Part shown: one piece after another, positions 1 through 12,461 of the stretch
How positions within the stretch are numbered: the stretch's first letter is position 1
Layout: each line of letters begins with the position of its first letter
Assembly: GCF_002282855.1 (NCBI RefSeq)
Contig: NZ_NRIR01000009.1
Span: forward strand, 1 to 64,000
Length of the DNA stretch: 64,000 nt
DNA from: Paraferrimonas sedimenticola
Lineage (GTDB): Bacteria; Pseudomonadota; Gammaproteobacteria; Enterobacterales; Shewanellaceae
Direction of reading: 5' to 3'
Made by a program: the position numbers and the translations under genes
Notes under the pieces: model-generated
The model's database searches: none
The model's input: only the letters and a program-made list of their open reading frames with translations
Told to the model about the DNA's origin: nothing

Positions 1-167
1 TCTAATCCATTGGTTAAATGCTCTTTTTGAAGAGCCTATACTATTTTGGCCAAAATACGAACGACCGCTAAGGGCCATACTGAGCCCGTCATACCATCTC
101 TAAAAACCCTTTCATGGTTAATTTCTGCGCACTCAATTAGCCACTAAAGTTCTTTACCGTTGAATCT
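1..167. other. Window-edge intergenic stretch
   Basis: AT-rich sequence with no convincing open reading frame on either strand. A short hairpin (GCTCTT, loop, AAGAGC, about positions 19-34) is visible but has no clear T-tract. I see nothing else here; it is probably the downstream flank of the small membrane gene to its right. Confidence 0.4.
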
Positions 168-446
168 CTAATTCTGTCTAAGACTATACACCCTGTTGCT
201 CTTAAATTCGTTATTTTCCGCTTCTAGTCTCGCTAGACGATTTCGCTCTAACACTTCCCACTTTCCAACAATGACTCCGCTGACTCTAAGGAATGCATAA
301 ATCAATCCTAAGATCGGGATACCATATAGACCAAACAAACCAAATTGAATGTTATCTCTCGTTACAACTGAAATCAGCACAGTGACTAAGGTAACTGTTC
401 CAATGAAGCTCGCAAAATATCCATAGAATTTGAAAAAGTTGCTCAT
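168..446 (-). CDS. Small hypothetical membrane protein
   Basis: I do not recognise this protein. From the ATG at 446 it is 92 residues with two hydrophobic segments (about residues 6-26 and 34-56), then a charged tail (KWEVLERNRLARLEAE) that looks like a short cytoplasmic helix. The reading frame stays open upstream to 674. That extension translates a dispersed nucleotide repeat (giving CVIPGLTGNPA, typical of repeat read-through), so I do not trust it as protein. No strong Shine-Dalgarno precedes 446. Base composition is more AT-rich than the neighbouring housekeeping genes, which suggests an accessory gene or a remnant of a longer one. Confidence 0.4.
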   Translation of the reverse strand: MSNFFKFYGYFASFIGTVTLVTVLISVVTRDNIQFGLFGLYGIPILGLIYAFLRVSGVIVGKWEVLERNRLARLEAENNEFKSNRVYSLRQN

Positions 447-607
447 TTGTAGTCCAGCCAAGCCTAATCCATTTGGTTTAAACCTAGCAGACTGCGACAC
501 ATAATGTTGAATATCGCTTTGGGTAAGTTGGCCCTGAACGGGATGCAATGAACCATCGGAGAGATTGGCTGAATACGAACGGCAACCATGTGCCCGGTCA
601 GTACACA

Positions 608-724
608 AACTAGCTGGATTCCCAGTCAAGCCGGGAATGACACACGGGAGCGGGCCAACTAAAGCCCGTAGCAACTAGCTGGATTCCCAGTCAAGCTGGG
701 AATGACACGCGGGAGCGGGCCAAC
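608..724. repeat. Two direct copies of a dispersed 52-bp repeat
   Basis: Copies lie at 608-659 and 673-724 and differ at only two or three positions. Each begins AACTAGCTGGATTCCCAG and contains an inverted pair, ATTCCCAG with (C/T)TGGGAAT, separated by a few bases. Each ends with a GCGGGAGCGGGCC-like tail. Related GTCATTCCC/GGGAATGAC sequences occur at 21081-21256 and more distantly at 15570-15690, so this is a genome-wide intergenic repeat family rather than part of a gene. Confidence 0.8.
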
Positions 725-756
725 ACCTCCCAAGCGGAAAAGCTCAATCAACGAGT

Positions 757-789
757 CAAAAAAACGGGCAGCCCTTAGACTGCCCGTTT
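757..789 (-). terminator. Intrinsic terminator of serS
   Basis: ACGGGCAG (764-771) pairs with CTGCCCGT (780-787). Read leftward, the stem is followed by a run of seven Ts (the A-run at 757-763). It lies about 30 bases beyond the serS stop. Confidence 0.8.
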
Positions 790-817
790 CAATTCATTCG
801 CGTATTAATCCCAAAAT

Positions 818-2128
<1,311 letters not shown>

Positions 2129-2198
2129 TCAGTACTTAGGGAGCGATTTAAGCCCCCTGCGAAAATTGGCCTAAGTGTAACAAAAGGGTCTGCTTAAC

Positions 2199-3536
2199 TC
2201 AGTACCTTTTTTGCTCGGATGTGTCATCGAGCGCCTGTAATCGCTGCATTTTCTCGGCAATTCGCTTTTCAAAGCCGCGATCGCTGGGTTCGTACAGTCG
2301 ATGTCCGGCCAAATCGGCCGGTAAATACACCTCGCCAGCTGCGTATGCATTGGGTTCGTTGTGAGCGTAGCGATAGCCCTCGCCATGACCAAGGGATTGC
2401 ATCAGCTTGGTGGGCGCATTGCGCAGATGATGCGGTACTTCTAGGTGATGGGTCTCTTTGGCTAGCTCCAACGCTGCCTTAAATCCGCTGTAGAGTTTGT
2501 TGCTCTTCGGCGCACAAGCCAGATACACGGCAGCTTGCGCAATAGCTCGCTCACCTTCAGCAGGTCCGACACGATGAAAACAATCCCACGCATTGAGCGC
2601 CACTGTCATCGCCTGAGGATCCGCATTGCCCACGTCCTCAGAGGCAATGGCTAGCAGACGTCGAGCGGCGTTAAGCGGGTCACCCCCGCCCACCAAAATC
2701 CGGGCATACCAATACAGCGCCGCGTCAGGATCGCTACCGCGAATCGATTTGTGCAAGGCCGAGAGTAAATCGTAATGGGCATCGCCGCCCTTATCAAACG
2801 CCGCCACATTCAAGCCGGACACTTCGGCCAGTTGATCCGAAGTTAACGTATCGCCATCTTCCAGCATGTCGCTAGCCAGCTCCAACAAATTGAGCGACTT
2901 GCGCCCATCACCGTTAGCTAGCTTGGCAATCGCACTAAGACACTCGGGCTCAGCCTCGATGTTACGCTTGCCCAAACCACGCTCGCTGTCAGTTAGCGCC
3001 TTTTGCAGTAGCGCCACCAACTCAGTCTCGCCTATGGGCTTAATCTGATAGACACGAGCGCGAGACAACAGCGCGTTGTTAAGCTCAAACGACGGATTTT
3101 CGGTAGTGGCACCAATAAATACCACTGTGCCGTCTTCGATAAAGGGTAAAAAGGCGTCTTGCTGAGATTTGTTAAAGCGATGCACCTCGTCCACAAACAA
3201 CAGAGTTTGCTGGCCTTTGGCATCGGCCACTTGCTGGGCATTGGCAATCGCGGCGCGAATGTCTTTCACCCCTGAGGTCACTGCGCTAATTCGCTCCACG
3301 TGAGCATCCACGTAGCGGGCAATCAACTCGGCTAAGGTGGTTTTACCGGTTCCCGGTGGCCCCCACAGAATCATTGAATGGCTACGGCCGGCTTCTAGCG
3401 CCTTGCGCAGCGGCTTATTCGGTCCAAGCAAGTGCTCTTGCCCTAGGTAGTCCTCTAAGCACACTGGCCGCATTCTCGCGGCCAGTGGTTCAAAGTCCTT
3501 GTCAAACGCCAGTCCCAACTCAGGGCCTTTGGTCAT
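2199..3536 (-). CDS. rarA: Replication-associated recombination protein A (AAA+ ATPase, MgsA/WRNIP1 family)
   Basis: AAA+ ATPase that acts at stalled replication forks with SSB and the clamp loader. Walker [13 protein letters not shown], Walker [11 protein letters not shown] and sensor 1 [12 protein letters not shown] are present, followed by the C-terminal tetramerisation region. The frame is open to 3584. I start at the ATG at 3536, giving 445 residues, because AGGAG lies 9 bases upstream and the next residues ([10 protein letters not shown]) match the family N-terminus. This start overlaps the end of lolA by 17 bases, so the two are probably translationally coupled. The ftsK-lolA-rarA-serS order is a classic gammaproteobacterial cluster. 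Confidence 0.95.
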   Translation of the reverse strand: MTKGPELGLAFDKDFEPLAARMRPVCLEDYLGQEHLLGPNKPLRKALEAGRSHSMILWGPPGTGKTTLAELIARYVDAHVERISAVTSGVKDIRAAIANAQQVADAKGQQTLLFVDEVHRFNKSQQDAFLPFIEDGTVVFIGATTENPSFELNNALLSRARVYQIKPIGETELVALLQKALTDSERGLGKRNIEAEPECLSAIAKLANGDGRKSLNLLELASDMLEDGDTLTSDQLAEVSGLNVAAFDKGGDAHYDLLSALHKSIRGSDPDAALYWYARILVGGGDPLNAARRLLAIASEDVGNADPQAMTVALNAWDCFHRVGPAEGERAIAQAAVYLACAPKSNKLYSGFKAALELAKETHHLEVPHHLRNAPTKLMQSLGHGEGYRYAHNEPNAYAAGEVYLPADLAGHRLYEPSDRGFEKRIAEKMQRLQALDDTSEQKRY

Positions 3537-4146
3537 CCAGATCCACTCCTTCCGGTAACTCAAACACAAACAGCTGAGGATCAACCGTGCTTTGGTGGGC
3601 GCTTAGGCTAAATAACGTGGTATTGCCTTGGGCATCTAGCAGCTCCAAACTCGCTAAGTTATCGCCTTCAAAACACGCTTGCGCGTTTCTGAGTAAACTT
3701 GGGTTCGCGCCAGAGAGTAGTTCAGGTTTAGGCTGAATCTGATAACACTGCCCTTGTTGCTCGACTTGGTAATCTTGCCAGGCAGAGCTGTCGGACTGTA
3801 CTAACAGTGCCATGGGTGAGGCTTGCATGGCTTGGGTCAAGGTCATCACTGACACTTGCTCGATGAATGGGTTGTACACCCACAGGTCGGTACCATCGGC
3901 CACAATCAGCGACTCATCAGGCTCGGTGGCGTGCCAGTTAAAGCGATTTGGGATAGCAATACTCAAAGTACCCTTGCCCTGTTGTAGCAATTGACCGTTC
4001 ACATCCGTTACCTTTTGCTCAAAGGTACTAGTGAACTCGGCATTAGCCTGCATCTGTGCTTGCAGCGCGTCGCGACTGGCGTCATCGGCCAATGCTGACG
4101 TGCTAAGGCCAGTAATTGCCAGCCCGGTTAGAATCAGTTTTTTCAT
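3520..4146 (-). CDS. lolA: Outer-membrane lipoprotein carrier protein
   Basis: Periplasmic chaperone that takes lipoproteins from the LolCDE transporter and hands them to LolB at the outer membrane. The 208 residues start with a clear signal peptide ([20 protein letters not shown], then a cut before DDAS). The mature part has the family pattern, including FNW near residue 68 and [11 protein letters not shown] around residue 88. Its ATG overlaps the ftsK stop codon (TAATG), so it is translationally coupled to ftsK. Its own end overlaps the start of rarA. Confidence 0.95.
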   Translation of the reverse strand: MKKLILTGLAITGLSTSALADDASRDALQAQMQANAEFTSTFEQKVTDVNGQLLQQGKGTLSIAIPNRFNWHATEPDESLIVADGTDLWVYNPFIEQVSVMTLTQAMQASPMALLVQSDSSAWQDYQVEQQGQCYQIQPKPELLSGANPSLLRNAQACFEGDNLASLELLDAQGNTTLFSLSAHQSTVDPQLFVFELPEGVDLDDQRP

Positions 4147-6680
4147 TAATCCACTTTGACTGGCGGCGGTGCCAGCACTTCTCGGTTTCCGTTATGGGAT
4201 GGTGTACTTACGACGCCAGCACCTTCCATTTGTTCAATAATGCGAGCGGCACGATTGTAACCAATCTTAAATTTGCGTTGCACGCTTGAGATAGAGCCGC
4301 GACGAGACTCGGTCACAAACATCACGGCTTCGTCGTAGAGAGGATCCGTATCTTCATCGGTTTCAGCGGCCTCGCCAGGCATCAATACCTGCTCGCCTTC
4401 GCTTGTACCGGCCAAAATCTCTTCTAAGTAATCCGGCTCTGCCCTTTGCTTCCAGTCGGCCACCACACGGTGAACCTCGTGATCGTCAACAAAGGCGCCG
4501 TGAACTCGAACGGGCACACCTGTACCCGGTGGCAAATAAAGCATGTCACCCATACCTAACAGAGTCTCAGCGCCCTGCTGATCCAAAATGGTGCGGGAGT
4601 CAATTTTAGACGATACCTGGAAGGCCATACGAGTCGGCACGTTGGCTTTAATCAGACCGGTAATCACGTCTACCGACGGACGTTGAGTGGCCAGAATTAA
4701 GTGAATACCTGCGGCACGGGCTTTTTGAGCGATACGAGCTATCAGCTCTTCCACCTTCTTACCAACAATCATCATCATGTCGGCAAATTCATCGACCACC
4801 ACCACAATCGATGGCATTTTCTCAAGCTTGGTAGGTTGTACCGCCATAGATTCAGTTGGGTTCCACAGCGGATCCATGATGGCCTCGCCCTTGGCTTCGG
4901 CCTCGGCAATCTTGGCGTTGTAGCCTTTGAGATTACGCACACCCAATGCCGACATTAACTTGTAGCGACGCTCCATCTCGCCGACGCACCAACGCAGCGC
5001 GTTGGAAGCTTGCTTCATGTCGGTTACGACTTCGCACAACAAGTGTGGAATGCCCTCGTATACCGACAATTCCAGCATTTTCGGGTCAATCAGAATCAGA
5101 CGCACATCTTCTGGGCCACTCTTATACAGCAGCGACACAATCATGGTGTTCACGCCCACCGACTTACCCGAGCCAGTAGTACCGGCCACCAACAAGTGCG
5201 GCATCTTGCCTAAATCCACCACCACAGGTTGACCGCCAATATCGGCGCCTAACACCATGGTCAGGTTCGACTTGCTGTCTTCAAAGGCTTTGGTATCCAG
5301 CACGTCGCGCATGAACACGGTTTCGCGGAATTTGTTTGGCAGTTCGAGGCCAATCACCGACTTACCAGGGATGACTTCCACTACGCGTACCGATACGGCG
5401 GATAAAGCACGCGCCAAGTCTTTGGCAAGACCGGTGATCTTAGACACCTTGATACCCGGCGCTAGATCCAGCTCGAAACGGGTGATCACCGGACCAGGAC
5501 ACACATCCACCACTTGCGCTGTGATATTAAAGTCGAGCAGTTTGGCCTCGACCAAACGCGCCACTTGGTCGAGCTCTTCTTGGCTAATCGGATTCTCGGT
5601 GCGATTCGGTACGTCTAACAGGCTAATGTCTGGTAGCGGCGGCATCGCAGGTTTGGCTGACGCTTTTGGCAGTACCACTTGCCCGTCGACAATCTTGGCT
5701 TTGCCATCGTCGGCGCTGTCGTCGCTAGGCCAAGGCGCATCTCCGCCATCGCTAAATTTGTTGTCCAATTCATCTTCTAGTGCATCGTCTTTGGCACACT
5801 GAGGTAAATCGTCGACAGCAGGCTTTTCGCCAAAGTTGGGTTCGAGACGGTTGGCTTCTAGCTCATCGTTCAAAGAAGACGCCAATACAGGCTCGGCTCG
5901 CTTTGTCGTATCTGACGTCGGCTCTCGTCGCTCTTGCTCTTGCGCTTGCGCTTCGCTATCGCGTTTGGCCCTAAAGCGATTGACTATCGACATAAAGCGG
6001 CTGGTGTCATCGGTGCCCTCTTCTGCCTTGGCGTCATCCACATTGGCCGCAGGCTCGTCGGTTTGACCATCACCACTAAAGTGCTTCGGAATGCTCCATA
6101 ACCAAAGGCCGGCCACAATACACCAAGAACCAATCGATTCCACCAGAGTAATCCAAGACACGCCAGTTAGCAGAGTGAATCCTGCGCCAACAAACCACAA
6201 CAGAATCAGGGTAGTACCTAGCTGGCTGAAGTATGGCAGCATGGTGCTACTGATGACATCGCCAATCACACCGCCAGCGGAGAAGTAATATATGTCGTTG
6301 GCATTCATGCTCGCCAACGAGGTCATACCGCACAGCATTAGTAGAAAACCAATGATCCGCAGGCCAACCGCAAAATAATCCACTTCGGCTAAGTGTTTTG
6401 GATGACGGAAAATCAACAGGCCCACAGCGATGATGATCGCCGGCATCACCCAGGCAGAGAAGCCCATGATGTAAAACAGGACGTCGGCGACCCAAGCGCC
6501 AACGCTACCCGCGTAGTTTTTGATTTCTTCGTTTAGGCTAGTTTGGCTCCAGGCGGGATCGGCGGCGTCAAAGCTGGCAAGGGCAATCACCACGAACGTG
6601 GCGGCCAGACCGCAAAAAATAAGCCCGCCTTCTAGAAGGCGTTGTACACCGGATAGTGTTTTTGTTTGTTGTTGGCTCAA
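4146..6680 (-). CDS. ftsK: DNA translocase FtsK
   Basis: Septal DNA pump that clears chromosome termini and activates XerCD at dif. About four membrane segments occupy residues 20-190. A comparatively short acidic linker follows (residues 200-350), which accounts for the total of 844 residues against more than 1300 in E. coli. The motor domain has Walker [14 protein letters not shown] near residue 500 and Walker [13 protein letters not shown] near 630. The C-terminal gamma winged helix (about 770-835; [20 protein letters not shown]) is the KOPS-reading domain. The start is TTG at 6680, with GAGG 8 bases upstream. It is preceded by lrp and overlaps lolA. Confidence 0.97.
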   Translation of the reverse strand: MSQQQTKTLSGVQRLLEGGLIFCGLAATFVVIALASFDAADPAWSQTSLNEEIKNYAGSVGAWVADVLFYIMGFSAWVMPAIIIAVGLLIFRHPKHLAEVDYFAVGLRIIGFLLMLCGMTSLASMNANDIYYFSAGGVIGDVISSTMLPYFSQLGTTLILLWFVGAGFTLLTGVSWITLVESIGSWCIVAGLWLWSIPKHFSGDGQTDEPAANVDDAKAEEGTDDTSRFMSIVNRFRAKRDSEAQAQEQERREPTSDTTKRAEPVLASSLNDELEANRLEPNFGEKPAVDDLPQCAKDDALEDELDNKFSDGGDAPWPSDDSADDGKAKIVDGQVVLPKASAKPAMPPLPDISLLDVPNRTENPISQEELDQVARLVEAKLLDFNITAQVVDVCPGPVITRFELDLAPGIKVSKITGLAKDLARALSAVSVRVVEVIPGKSVIGLELPNKFRETVFMRDVLDTKAFEDSKSNLTMVLGADIGGQPVVVDLGKMPHLLVAGTTGSGKSVGVNTMIVSLLYKSGPEDVRLILIDPKMLELSVYEGIPHLLCEVVTDMKQASNALRWCVGEMERRYKLMSALGVRNLKGYNAKIAEAEAKGEAIMDPLWNPTESMAVQPTKLEKMPSIVVVVDEFADMMMIVGKKVEELIARIAQKARAAGIHLILATQRPSVDVITGLIKANVPTRMAFQVSSKIDSRTILDQQGAETLLGMGDMLYLPPGTGVPVRVHGAFVDDHEVHRVVADWKQRAEPDYLEEILAGTSEGEQVLMPGEAAETDEDTDPLYDEAVMFVTESRRGSISSVQRKFKIGYNRAARIIEQMEGAGVVSTPSHNGNREVLAPPPVKVD

Positions 6681-6820
6681 ACTGTCAACCTCGACCCTGA
6701 GTTTGATCTCTGCTGATGCCTAAGATATCAGAGGATTTTGGAAAAATCAGCGCAAAAGCCCAGCAGTAAGCCCAAAGCTAGAGGCTTACCGCACTTTTTG
6801 CCGATAACGCGAATAACGGT

Positions 6821-7321
6821 CTAATCTTCGTTGTTCAGTACTGCAATGTGATTGGTTTGCTTAACCTCTTCCATTACCACATAGGTACGGGTGTCCGATA
6901 CTGACGGTAGGTTTAGCAAGGTTTCGCTGAGCAACTTGCGATAGGCCGACATGTCGGACACACGAGTTTTTAATAGATAGTCGAAATCACCAGATACCAA
7001 GTGACACTCCTGAATATCATCTAAGCTTTGAACCGCACGGTTAAAGCGGTTGAACACTTCTGGGGTGTCGCGATTAAGGGTGATTTCTACGAAGACCAAA
7101 AGAGAAGCACCTAAGTAGTGCGGGTTGACCAAGGCGGTATAACCGTTGATATAGCCTTGTTTCTCAAGACGTTTCACGCGCTCAAGGCAAGGAGTAGGAC
7201 TCAAACCTACGCGCTTTGACAATTCAACGTTTGAAATCCGGCCATCTTTTTGGAGTTCGCTAAGTATATTGCGGTCAATTCTATCCAGATCTTTCACTGG
7301 CTTCTTGGCTTGATTGGACAT
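6821..7321 (-). CDS. lrp: Leucine-responsive regulatory protein (Lrp/AsnC family)
   Basis: Global feast/famine regulator. The 166 residues match Lrp length. The N-terminal helix-turn-helix (LDRIDRNILSELQKDGRISNVELSKRVGLSPTP, residues about 12-45, shown only by its key segments LSELQKDGRISN and RVGLSPTPCLERV) is followed by a RAM ligand-binding domain (about 75-155). It is divergent from ald across about 180 bases. Adjacency of an Lrp-type regulator to alanine dehydrogenase is common and suggests direct control of ald, besides the global role. The near-canonical DNA-binding segment supports true Lrp rather than a local paralogue. Confidence 0.9.
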   Translation of the reverse strand: MSNQAKKPVKDLDRIDRNILSELQKDGRISNVELSKRVGLSPTPCLERVKRLEKQGYINGYTALVNPHYLGASLLVFVEITLNRDTPEVFNRFNRAVQSLDDIQECHLVSGDFDYLLKTRVSDMSAYRKLLSETLLNLPSVSDTRTYVVMEEVKQTNHIAVLNNED

Positions 7322-7501
7322 ACGTTTATTCTTCTTTTCCCTGTTAAAAAAGCGTTTTGTCTGGCAAATAGGATAATAACAGCAGCAAACACTGCAATTT
7401 TGCTCTTATACTAGCATCCTGCGCAGGGTGATACGCCCTGCCCTGATAAAACACTATATAACAAACCGCGCGCCGGTAAAAATTATCTGTGAGGCAAAAA
7501 A
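7322..7501. promoter_or_regulatory. lrp/ald divergent control region
   Basis: AT-rich region between two divergent starts. It contains GCAATTTTGC (about 7401-7410), a small dyad of the kind Lrp-family proteins bind, followed closely by CTTATACT, a plausible -10 for ald. The ald ribosome site is GAGG, 7 bases before ATG. The function assignment is inference from position. Confidence 0.4.
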
Positions 7502-8614
7502 ATGATCATTGGTGTACCAAAAGAAATCAAAAACCACGAATATCGTGTCGGCATGGTGCCAGCAAGTGTTCGCGAACTGATTCAACGTGGCCATCAGGTA
7601 CTAATCGAAACTAAAGCTGGTAACGGTATTGGCTTTAGCGACGAAGACTATCAAAACGTAGGCGCGGACATCATTGATACCGCCGCGGAAGTGTTCGCCA
7701 AGGCGGATATGATTGTTAAAGTTAAAGAGCCTCAAGCGGTTGAACGCGCCATGCTGCGCAAAGACCAAATCCTGTTTACTTATCTACACTTGGCCCCTGA
7801 CCTACCACAAACTCAAGAGTTGGTAGATAGCGGCGCTGTGTGTATTGCTTACGAAACCGTAACCGATAACCGCGGTGGACTTCCTCTGCTTGCGCCTATG
7901 TCCGAAGTGGCTGGTCGTATGTCAATCCAAGCCGGCGCACAAGCGCTTGAAAAGTCACGCGGTGGTCGTGGCATGCTACTTGGCGGCGTACCGGGTGTTG
8001 AGCCTGCCAAAGTGGTCATCATTGGTGGTGGTATGGTAGGCCGCAACGCTGCACAAATGGCAGTGGGCATGGGCGCTGATGTAACCATTCTTGACCGCAA
8101 CATCGACGTGCTACGCGCACTGAACGTTCAGTTCAACAACACTGCCAAAGCGGTTTACTCAACCGCTGATGCCATTGAAAAGCACGTGCTAGAAGCCGAC
8201 TTGGTGATTGGCGGCGTACTGATCCCAGGTGCTGCTGCTCCTAAGCTGATTACTCGCGAGCACATTGCCAACATGAAGCCAGGTGCAGCGATTGTGGACG
8301 TAGCCATTGACCAAGGTGGTTGTGCTGAGACTTCTAAGGCAACCACTCACCAAGACCCAACTTACATCGTTGATGAAGTGGTTCACTACTGTGTGGCTAA
8401 CATGCCAGGTGCGGTTGCACGCACTTCAACTTTCGCGCTTAACAACGTGACTCTACCTTACATCATTCGTCTAGCCGACCAAGGTTACAAGACCGCACTG
8501 AAATCCGATGCGCATTTGATGAATGGTTTGAACGTAATGCACGGTCATATCACCTGCAAAGAAGTTGCCGAAGCCCACGAAATGGCCTTTGTTGACCCAA
8601 ACAGCTTGTTCTAA
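7502..8614 (+). CDS. ald: Alanine dehydrogenase
   Basis: NAD-dependent oxidative deamination of L-alanine to pyruvate and ammonium, reversible, in the cytoplasm. The 370 residues are the normal length. Visible features are the pyruvate-binding lysine segment VKVKEPQ (about residue 75), the catalytic histidine in YLHLAPD (about residue 96), and the Rossmann motif [15 protein letters not shown] followed by an acidic residue in TILDRN (about residues 173-200). It stands alone behind its own promoter opposite lrp and ends in a strong terminator. With the leucine-type dehydrogenase at 22046 it suggests a capacity to grow on amino acids. Confidence 0.96.
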   Translation: MIIGVPKEIKNHEYRVGMVPASVRELIQRGHQVLIETKAGNGIGFSDEDYQNVGADIIDTAAEVFAKADMIVKVKEPQAVERAMLRKDQILFTYLHLAPDLPQTQELVDSGAVCIAYETVTDNRGGLPLLAPMSEVAGRMSIQAGAQALEKSRGGRGMLLGGVPGVEPAKVVIIGGGMVGRNAAQMAVGMGADVTILDRNIDVLRALNVQFNNTAKAVYSTADAIEKHVLEADLVIGGVLIPGAAAPKLITREHIANMKPGAAIVDVAIDQGGCAETSKATTHQDPTYIVDEVVHYCVANMPGAVARTSTFALNNVTLPYIIRLADQGYKTALKSDAHLMNGLNVMHGHITCKEVAEAHEMAFVDPNSLF

Positions 8615-8626
8615 GTAGGGTTTAAC

Positions 8627-8659
8627 GAACAAAGGGAAGCGCTTGCTTCCCTTTTTGTT
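8627..8659 (+). terminator. Intrinsic terminator of ald
   Basis: AAAGGGAAGC pairs with GCTTCCCTTT and is followed by a T-rich tail (CTTTTTGTT), 12 bases beyond the ald stop. Confidence 0.85.
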
Positions 8660-8741
8660 ATCAGCACATTCGATTTTTCGCATGCCGCTTTGCTTTACCC
8701 CACCTAAGGATTTCCTTAGAATTCGAGCCAGTTTAATTTAA

Positions 8742-9725
<984 letters not shown>

Positions 9726-9745
9726 ACTCTACAGAGTCTTGTAAA

Positions 9746-9780
9746 GCCCTCAGGCCAAGGTCTGGGGGTTTTGTCTTTTT
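9746..9780 (+). terminator. Intrinsic terminator of trxB
   Basis: CCTCAG pairs with CTGGGG (one G-U pair) and is followed by TTTTGTCTTTTT. It reaches to the ribosome-binding site of the next gene. Confidence 0.65.
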
Positions 9781-9792
9781 AAGGAATGGTCC

Positions 9793-10659
9793 TTGTCACC
9801 AATGTCTTTGCTGAAACTCCAAATTGTCACCGCGCTGTTGACTATCAGTGTGCTGCTCGGTGGTTGTGGCTATGTTGCTGTTAAATCGGACATGCAATTG
9901 GCCGGTGGCCATTATCCGCAACAACAGCTTGAGTCTCGCGAGTTTGGCCTGCTGGTGTGGAATATTCACAAAGAAACCGGACAGCGACAATTTCAGCAAG
10001 AGTTCCTTCAATCGATTGTGGCGCTCGAGCCAGATTTTGTGCTACTGCAGGAAGTCGACCTATCGGTGGAGAGTCGCGCTTGGTTTAGCGAGCTGACTCA
10101 GTACGGCTGGGAATATGTGGCCAATCTGTATCAGCCTGAGTTTGATAGCTACTCAGGGGTACTCACTCAAGCCAAAGTCCGCCCGGATATGCGTTTGGCC
10201 CGATTGACCAGCATTACCGAACCCATCACGGACACGGCCAAGCCCACCTTAATCACTCGCTACCCGATTGCCGGCAGCGATCAAAGCTTAGTGCTGGTAA
10301 ATTTACACGGAATTAATTTTCAACTGACGCTCAAAGCGTTTGAGCAGCAACTGGGTAAGGTGCAAGAGTTGTTGGGCGGCCATCTAGGTCCGGTGATCAT
10401 CGCTGGTGATTTCAACTCTTGGAGTCCGCAACGGTTGCAGTTTTTAGAGGAATTACGTGGCTGGATGTCACTGGCGCAAGTGGATTTTGGCGAGCAGCAA
10501 ACCGAGTTGGCATCCTTTATGGGTTATCCGCTAGACCATATCTTTTACAGCGAGAACTATTTGGAACTGATACCCAACAGCGCCCATGTTCACAGCAATC
10601 TAGAGTCTTCTGATCACCGCGCCATGAGCGCTCGCTTTCACTTGAAAAATCTCGACTAA
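9793..10659 (+). CDS. Endonuclease/exonuclease/phosphatase-family probable lipoprotein
   Basis: A member of the DNase I-like EEP superfamily. The metal and catalytic positions are all present: WNIHK near residue 55, LLQEVD near residue 84, GDFNSW near 205, LDHIFY near 250, and SDHRAM near 275. The N-terminus is hydrophobic and ends LLGGCG, a lipobox-like sequence, so the protein is probably exported and lipid-anchored. I cannot tell whether the substrate is nucleic acid or a phosphoester. The start is probably TTG at 9793, because AAGGA lies 7-8 bases upstream; the ATG at 9802 would be 16 bases away. The stop directly abuts the stop of the opposing gene at 10660. Confidence 0.8.
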   Translation: MSPMSLLKLQIVTALLTISVLLGGCGYVAVKSDMQLAGGHYPQQQLESREFGLLVWNIHKETGQRQFQQEFLQSIVALEPDFVLLQEVDLSVESRAWFSELTQYGWEYVANLYQPEFDSYSGVLTQAKVRPDMRLARLTSITEPITDTAKPTLITRYPIAGSDQSLVLVNLHGINFQLTLKAFEQQLGKVQELLGGHLGPVIIAGDFNSWSPQRLQFLEELRGWMSLAQVDFGEQQTELASFMGYPLDHIFYSENYLELIPNSAHVHSNLESSDHRAMSARFHLKNLD

Positions 10660-11133
10660 TTACATCGCCTTATCGACGCGAACATATCCAGTGAGATACA
10701 CCACGCGAACCTCATCACCGGCCTTAAACACCATGCCCGGATCATAGTCTTGCATGATCATAATGCTTTGGCCTGAGTCTTGTTTAACCATCAACTCCAC
10801 CAACTTATGACGCACCTTGTAATGGCTGGGATTGGAGCGGTTGGCAATCGAACCACCGGCAATTGCACCAAGTACCGTGGCAACGTCTTGTCCATAACCT
10901 CCGCCGAACTGAGCACCAATAATGCCGCCGAGCAAGGCGCCGCCAAAGGTCTTCCAGCCTGAGTTGCGATCGCGTACCAACTCTTCTTTGGTCACAGTGC
11001 GAACCGACTCAATTGAGCCGTACTCGACTTTTTGTACCGGAACCGCTTGGTTGCGGTCATAAGCCATACTGCTAGTTGCTGATAAACTGAGCATTAGGCC
11101 CATCAGAATGGCCACAAAAATAGAGCGAGTCAT
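10660..11133 (-). CDS. Glycine-zipper 2TM (SlyB-like) outer-membrane protein
   Basis: 157 residues with a cleavable signal peptide (ending SATSSMA). The central segment GGALLGGIIGAQFGGG, continuing into GAIAGGSIANR, is a typical glycine-zipper 2TM domain of the SlyB/PcP/Rick_17kDa family. The remainder is a small beta-rich C-terminal part (VRHKLVELMVKQDSGQSI). These proteins sit in the outer membrane and are linked to envelope stability or stress. There is no cysteine at the signal cleavage site, so it is not obviously a lipoprotein. It stands alone, convergent with the EEP gene. No specific function can be read. Confidence 0.8.
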   Translation of the reverse strand: MTRSIFVAILMGLMLSLSATSSMAYDRNQAVPVQKVEYGSIESVRTVTKEELVRDRNSGWKTFGGALLGGIIGAQFGGGYGQDVATVLGAIAGGSIANRSNPSHYKVRHKLVELMVKQDSGQSIMIMQDYDPGMVFKAGDEVRVVYLTGYVRVDKAM

Positions 11134-11233
11134 ACCTACCTCCTAGCTTTAGCTCAGTAGCATAATACCCTATGCAACCGCCCTTGCGAATTGGCAACCG
11201 CTGAACCCTAGCTTACAATGAATCGAAAAGTCG

Positions 11234-11956
11234 TTGGAGTTGTTCCCCATCAACCATCAGATCTACTACCTTCACGAAGAGGAGCTGGGCTTTCCCTGCC
11301 CGACCACTGCGGTTCGAGAACCCAATGGCTTATTGGCCATCGGCGGTGACTTGTCGCCCGATAGATTAATGGCAGCCTACTATAACGGTATCTTTCCCTG
11401 GTTCAACGAAGGCGACCCGATCCTGTGGTGGTCTCCCACCCCAAGGGCCGTGTTTCACCCAGCCGATTATCGCCCATCGCGCTCACTTGCTAAGTTGTAC
11501 CGAAAGCACCCTTGGCGCTTAACCGTCAATCGCAGTTTTGATGAGGTGATTGATGCCTGCGCCGAGCCCAGAGCCAACGAGCCTGAGACTTGGATTCATC
11601 CGGCCATGATCCAGGCGTACCGTCAGCTACACCGACAAGGACACGCTCACTCTGTCGAAGTTTGGTTAAACGATGAGCTGGTCGGTGGCCTTTACGGCAT
11701 CTGCGTTGGACGAGTCTTCTGCGGCGAGTCCATGTTCCACCGAGTCAGTGGTGCCTCAAAAATTGCCTTTTGGCAGGCTATGCGCCTTTTTCACAACTTG
11801 GGCATTGAGCTGGTGGACGCGCAACTAGAGAACCCTCATCTGATGAACCTAGGTGCGGAATTAGTGACGAGAAATCAATTTCTTAGCGAGCTCAAGCGCT
11901 ATCGCGACAAATCGCTTCCCGAACTCAGTTGGATACCCCGCAGCTTGATCGCATAA
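11234..11956 (+). CDS. aat: Leucyl/phenylalanyl-tRNA--protein transferase
   Basis: Adds Leu or Phe to proteins with N-terminal Lys or Arg, creating N-degrons read by ClpS. Family blocks are clear: REPNGLLAIGGDLSPDRL, GIFPWF, PILWWSPTPRAV, HAHSVEVW, FCGESMF. The 240 residues are typical. The start taken is TTG at 11234; there is no strong Shine-Dalgarno, so the exact start is uncertain. Notably, the downstream members of the same N-end-rule pathway, clpS and clpA, lie 3 kb away with only infA between. Confidence 0.95.
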   Translation: MELFPINHQIYYLHEEELGFPCPTTAVREPNGLLAIGGDLSPDRLMAAYYNGIFPWFNEGDPILWWSPTPRAVFHPADYRPSRSLAKLYRKHPWRLTVNRSFDEVIDACAEPRANEPETWIHPAMIQAYRQLHRQGHAHSVEVWLNDELVGGLYGICVGRVFCGESMFHRVSGASKIAFWQAMRLFHNLGIELVDAQLENPHLMNLGAELVTRNQFLSELKRYRDKSLPELSWIPRSLIA

Positions 11957-12064
11957 TTCCTGCTCGACCGCGCGATACAGACCTTTTCTCAACTATGGGT
12001 TATGCTTTACACAGAGGGTCAAATGTTGCATCATAGCGGCGTTTTTTATTTTGAATCAGTTTAA

Positions 12065-12307
<243 letters not shown>

Positions 12308-12328
12308 TCCCGAGCTGCACCGAATGCC

Positions 12329-12359
12329 AAAAAGCGCTTACTGAATAAGCGCTTTTTTT
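12329..12359 (+). terminator. Intrinsic terminator of infA
   Basis: AAAGCGCTTA and TAAGCGCTTT form the stem, followed by further Ts. It is 22 bases after the infA stop. Confidence 0.85.
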
Positions 12360-12410
12360 GTGTCCGCTAAAAAGCCCTAAAAAGACACTGTTCTACTTTA
12401 CCCCAGGCGT

Positions 12411-12437
12411 AAAAAAGCGGCGCTAGCGCCGCTTTAA
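12411..12437 (-). terminator. Intrinsic terminator of clpA
   Basis: AAAGCGGCGCTAGCGCCGCTTT is self-complementary; read leftward it runs into TTTTTT. It lies just beyond the clpA stop. Confidence 0.8.
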
Positions 12438-12461
12438 ATCTAACCTAGAAACATTCAGATA

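Noticed and set aside
447-674. N-terminal extension of the small membrane protein
   Set aside because: Most of it is translation of a dispersed repeat and intergenic sequence; the ATG at 446 fits the hydrophobic protein better.
6765-6795. Terminator of lrp
   Set aside because: GTAAGCC and GGCTTAC form a good stem, but no T-run follows on the leftward strand.
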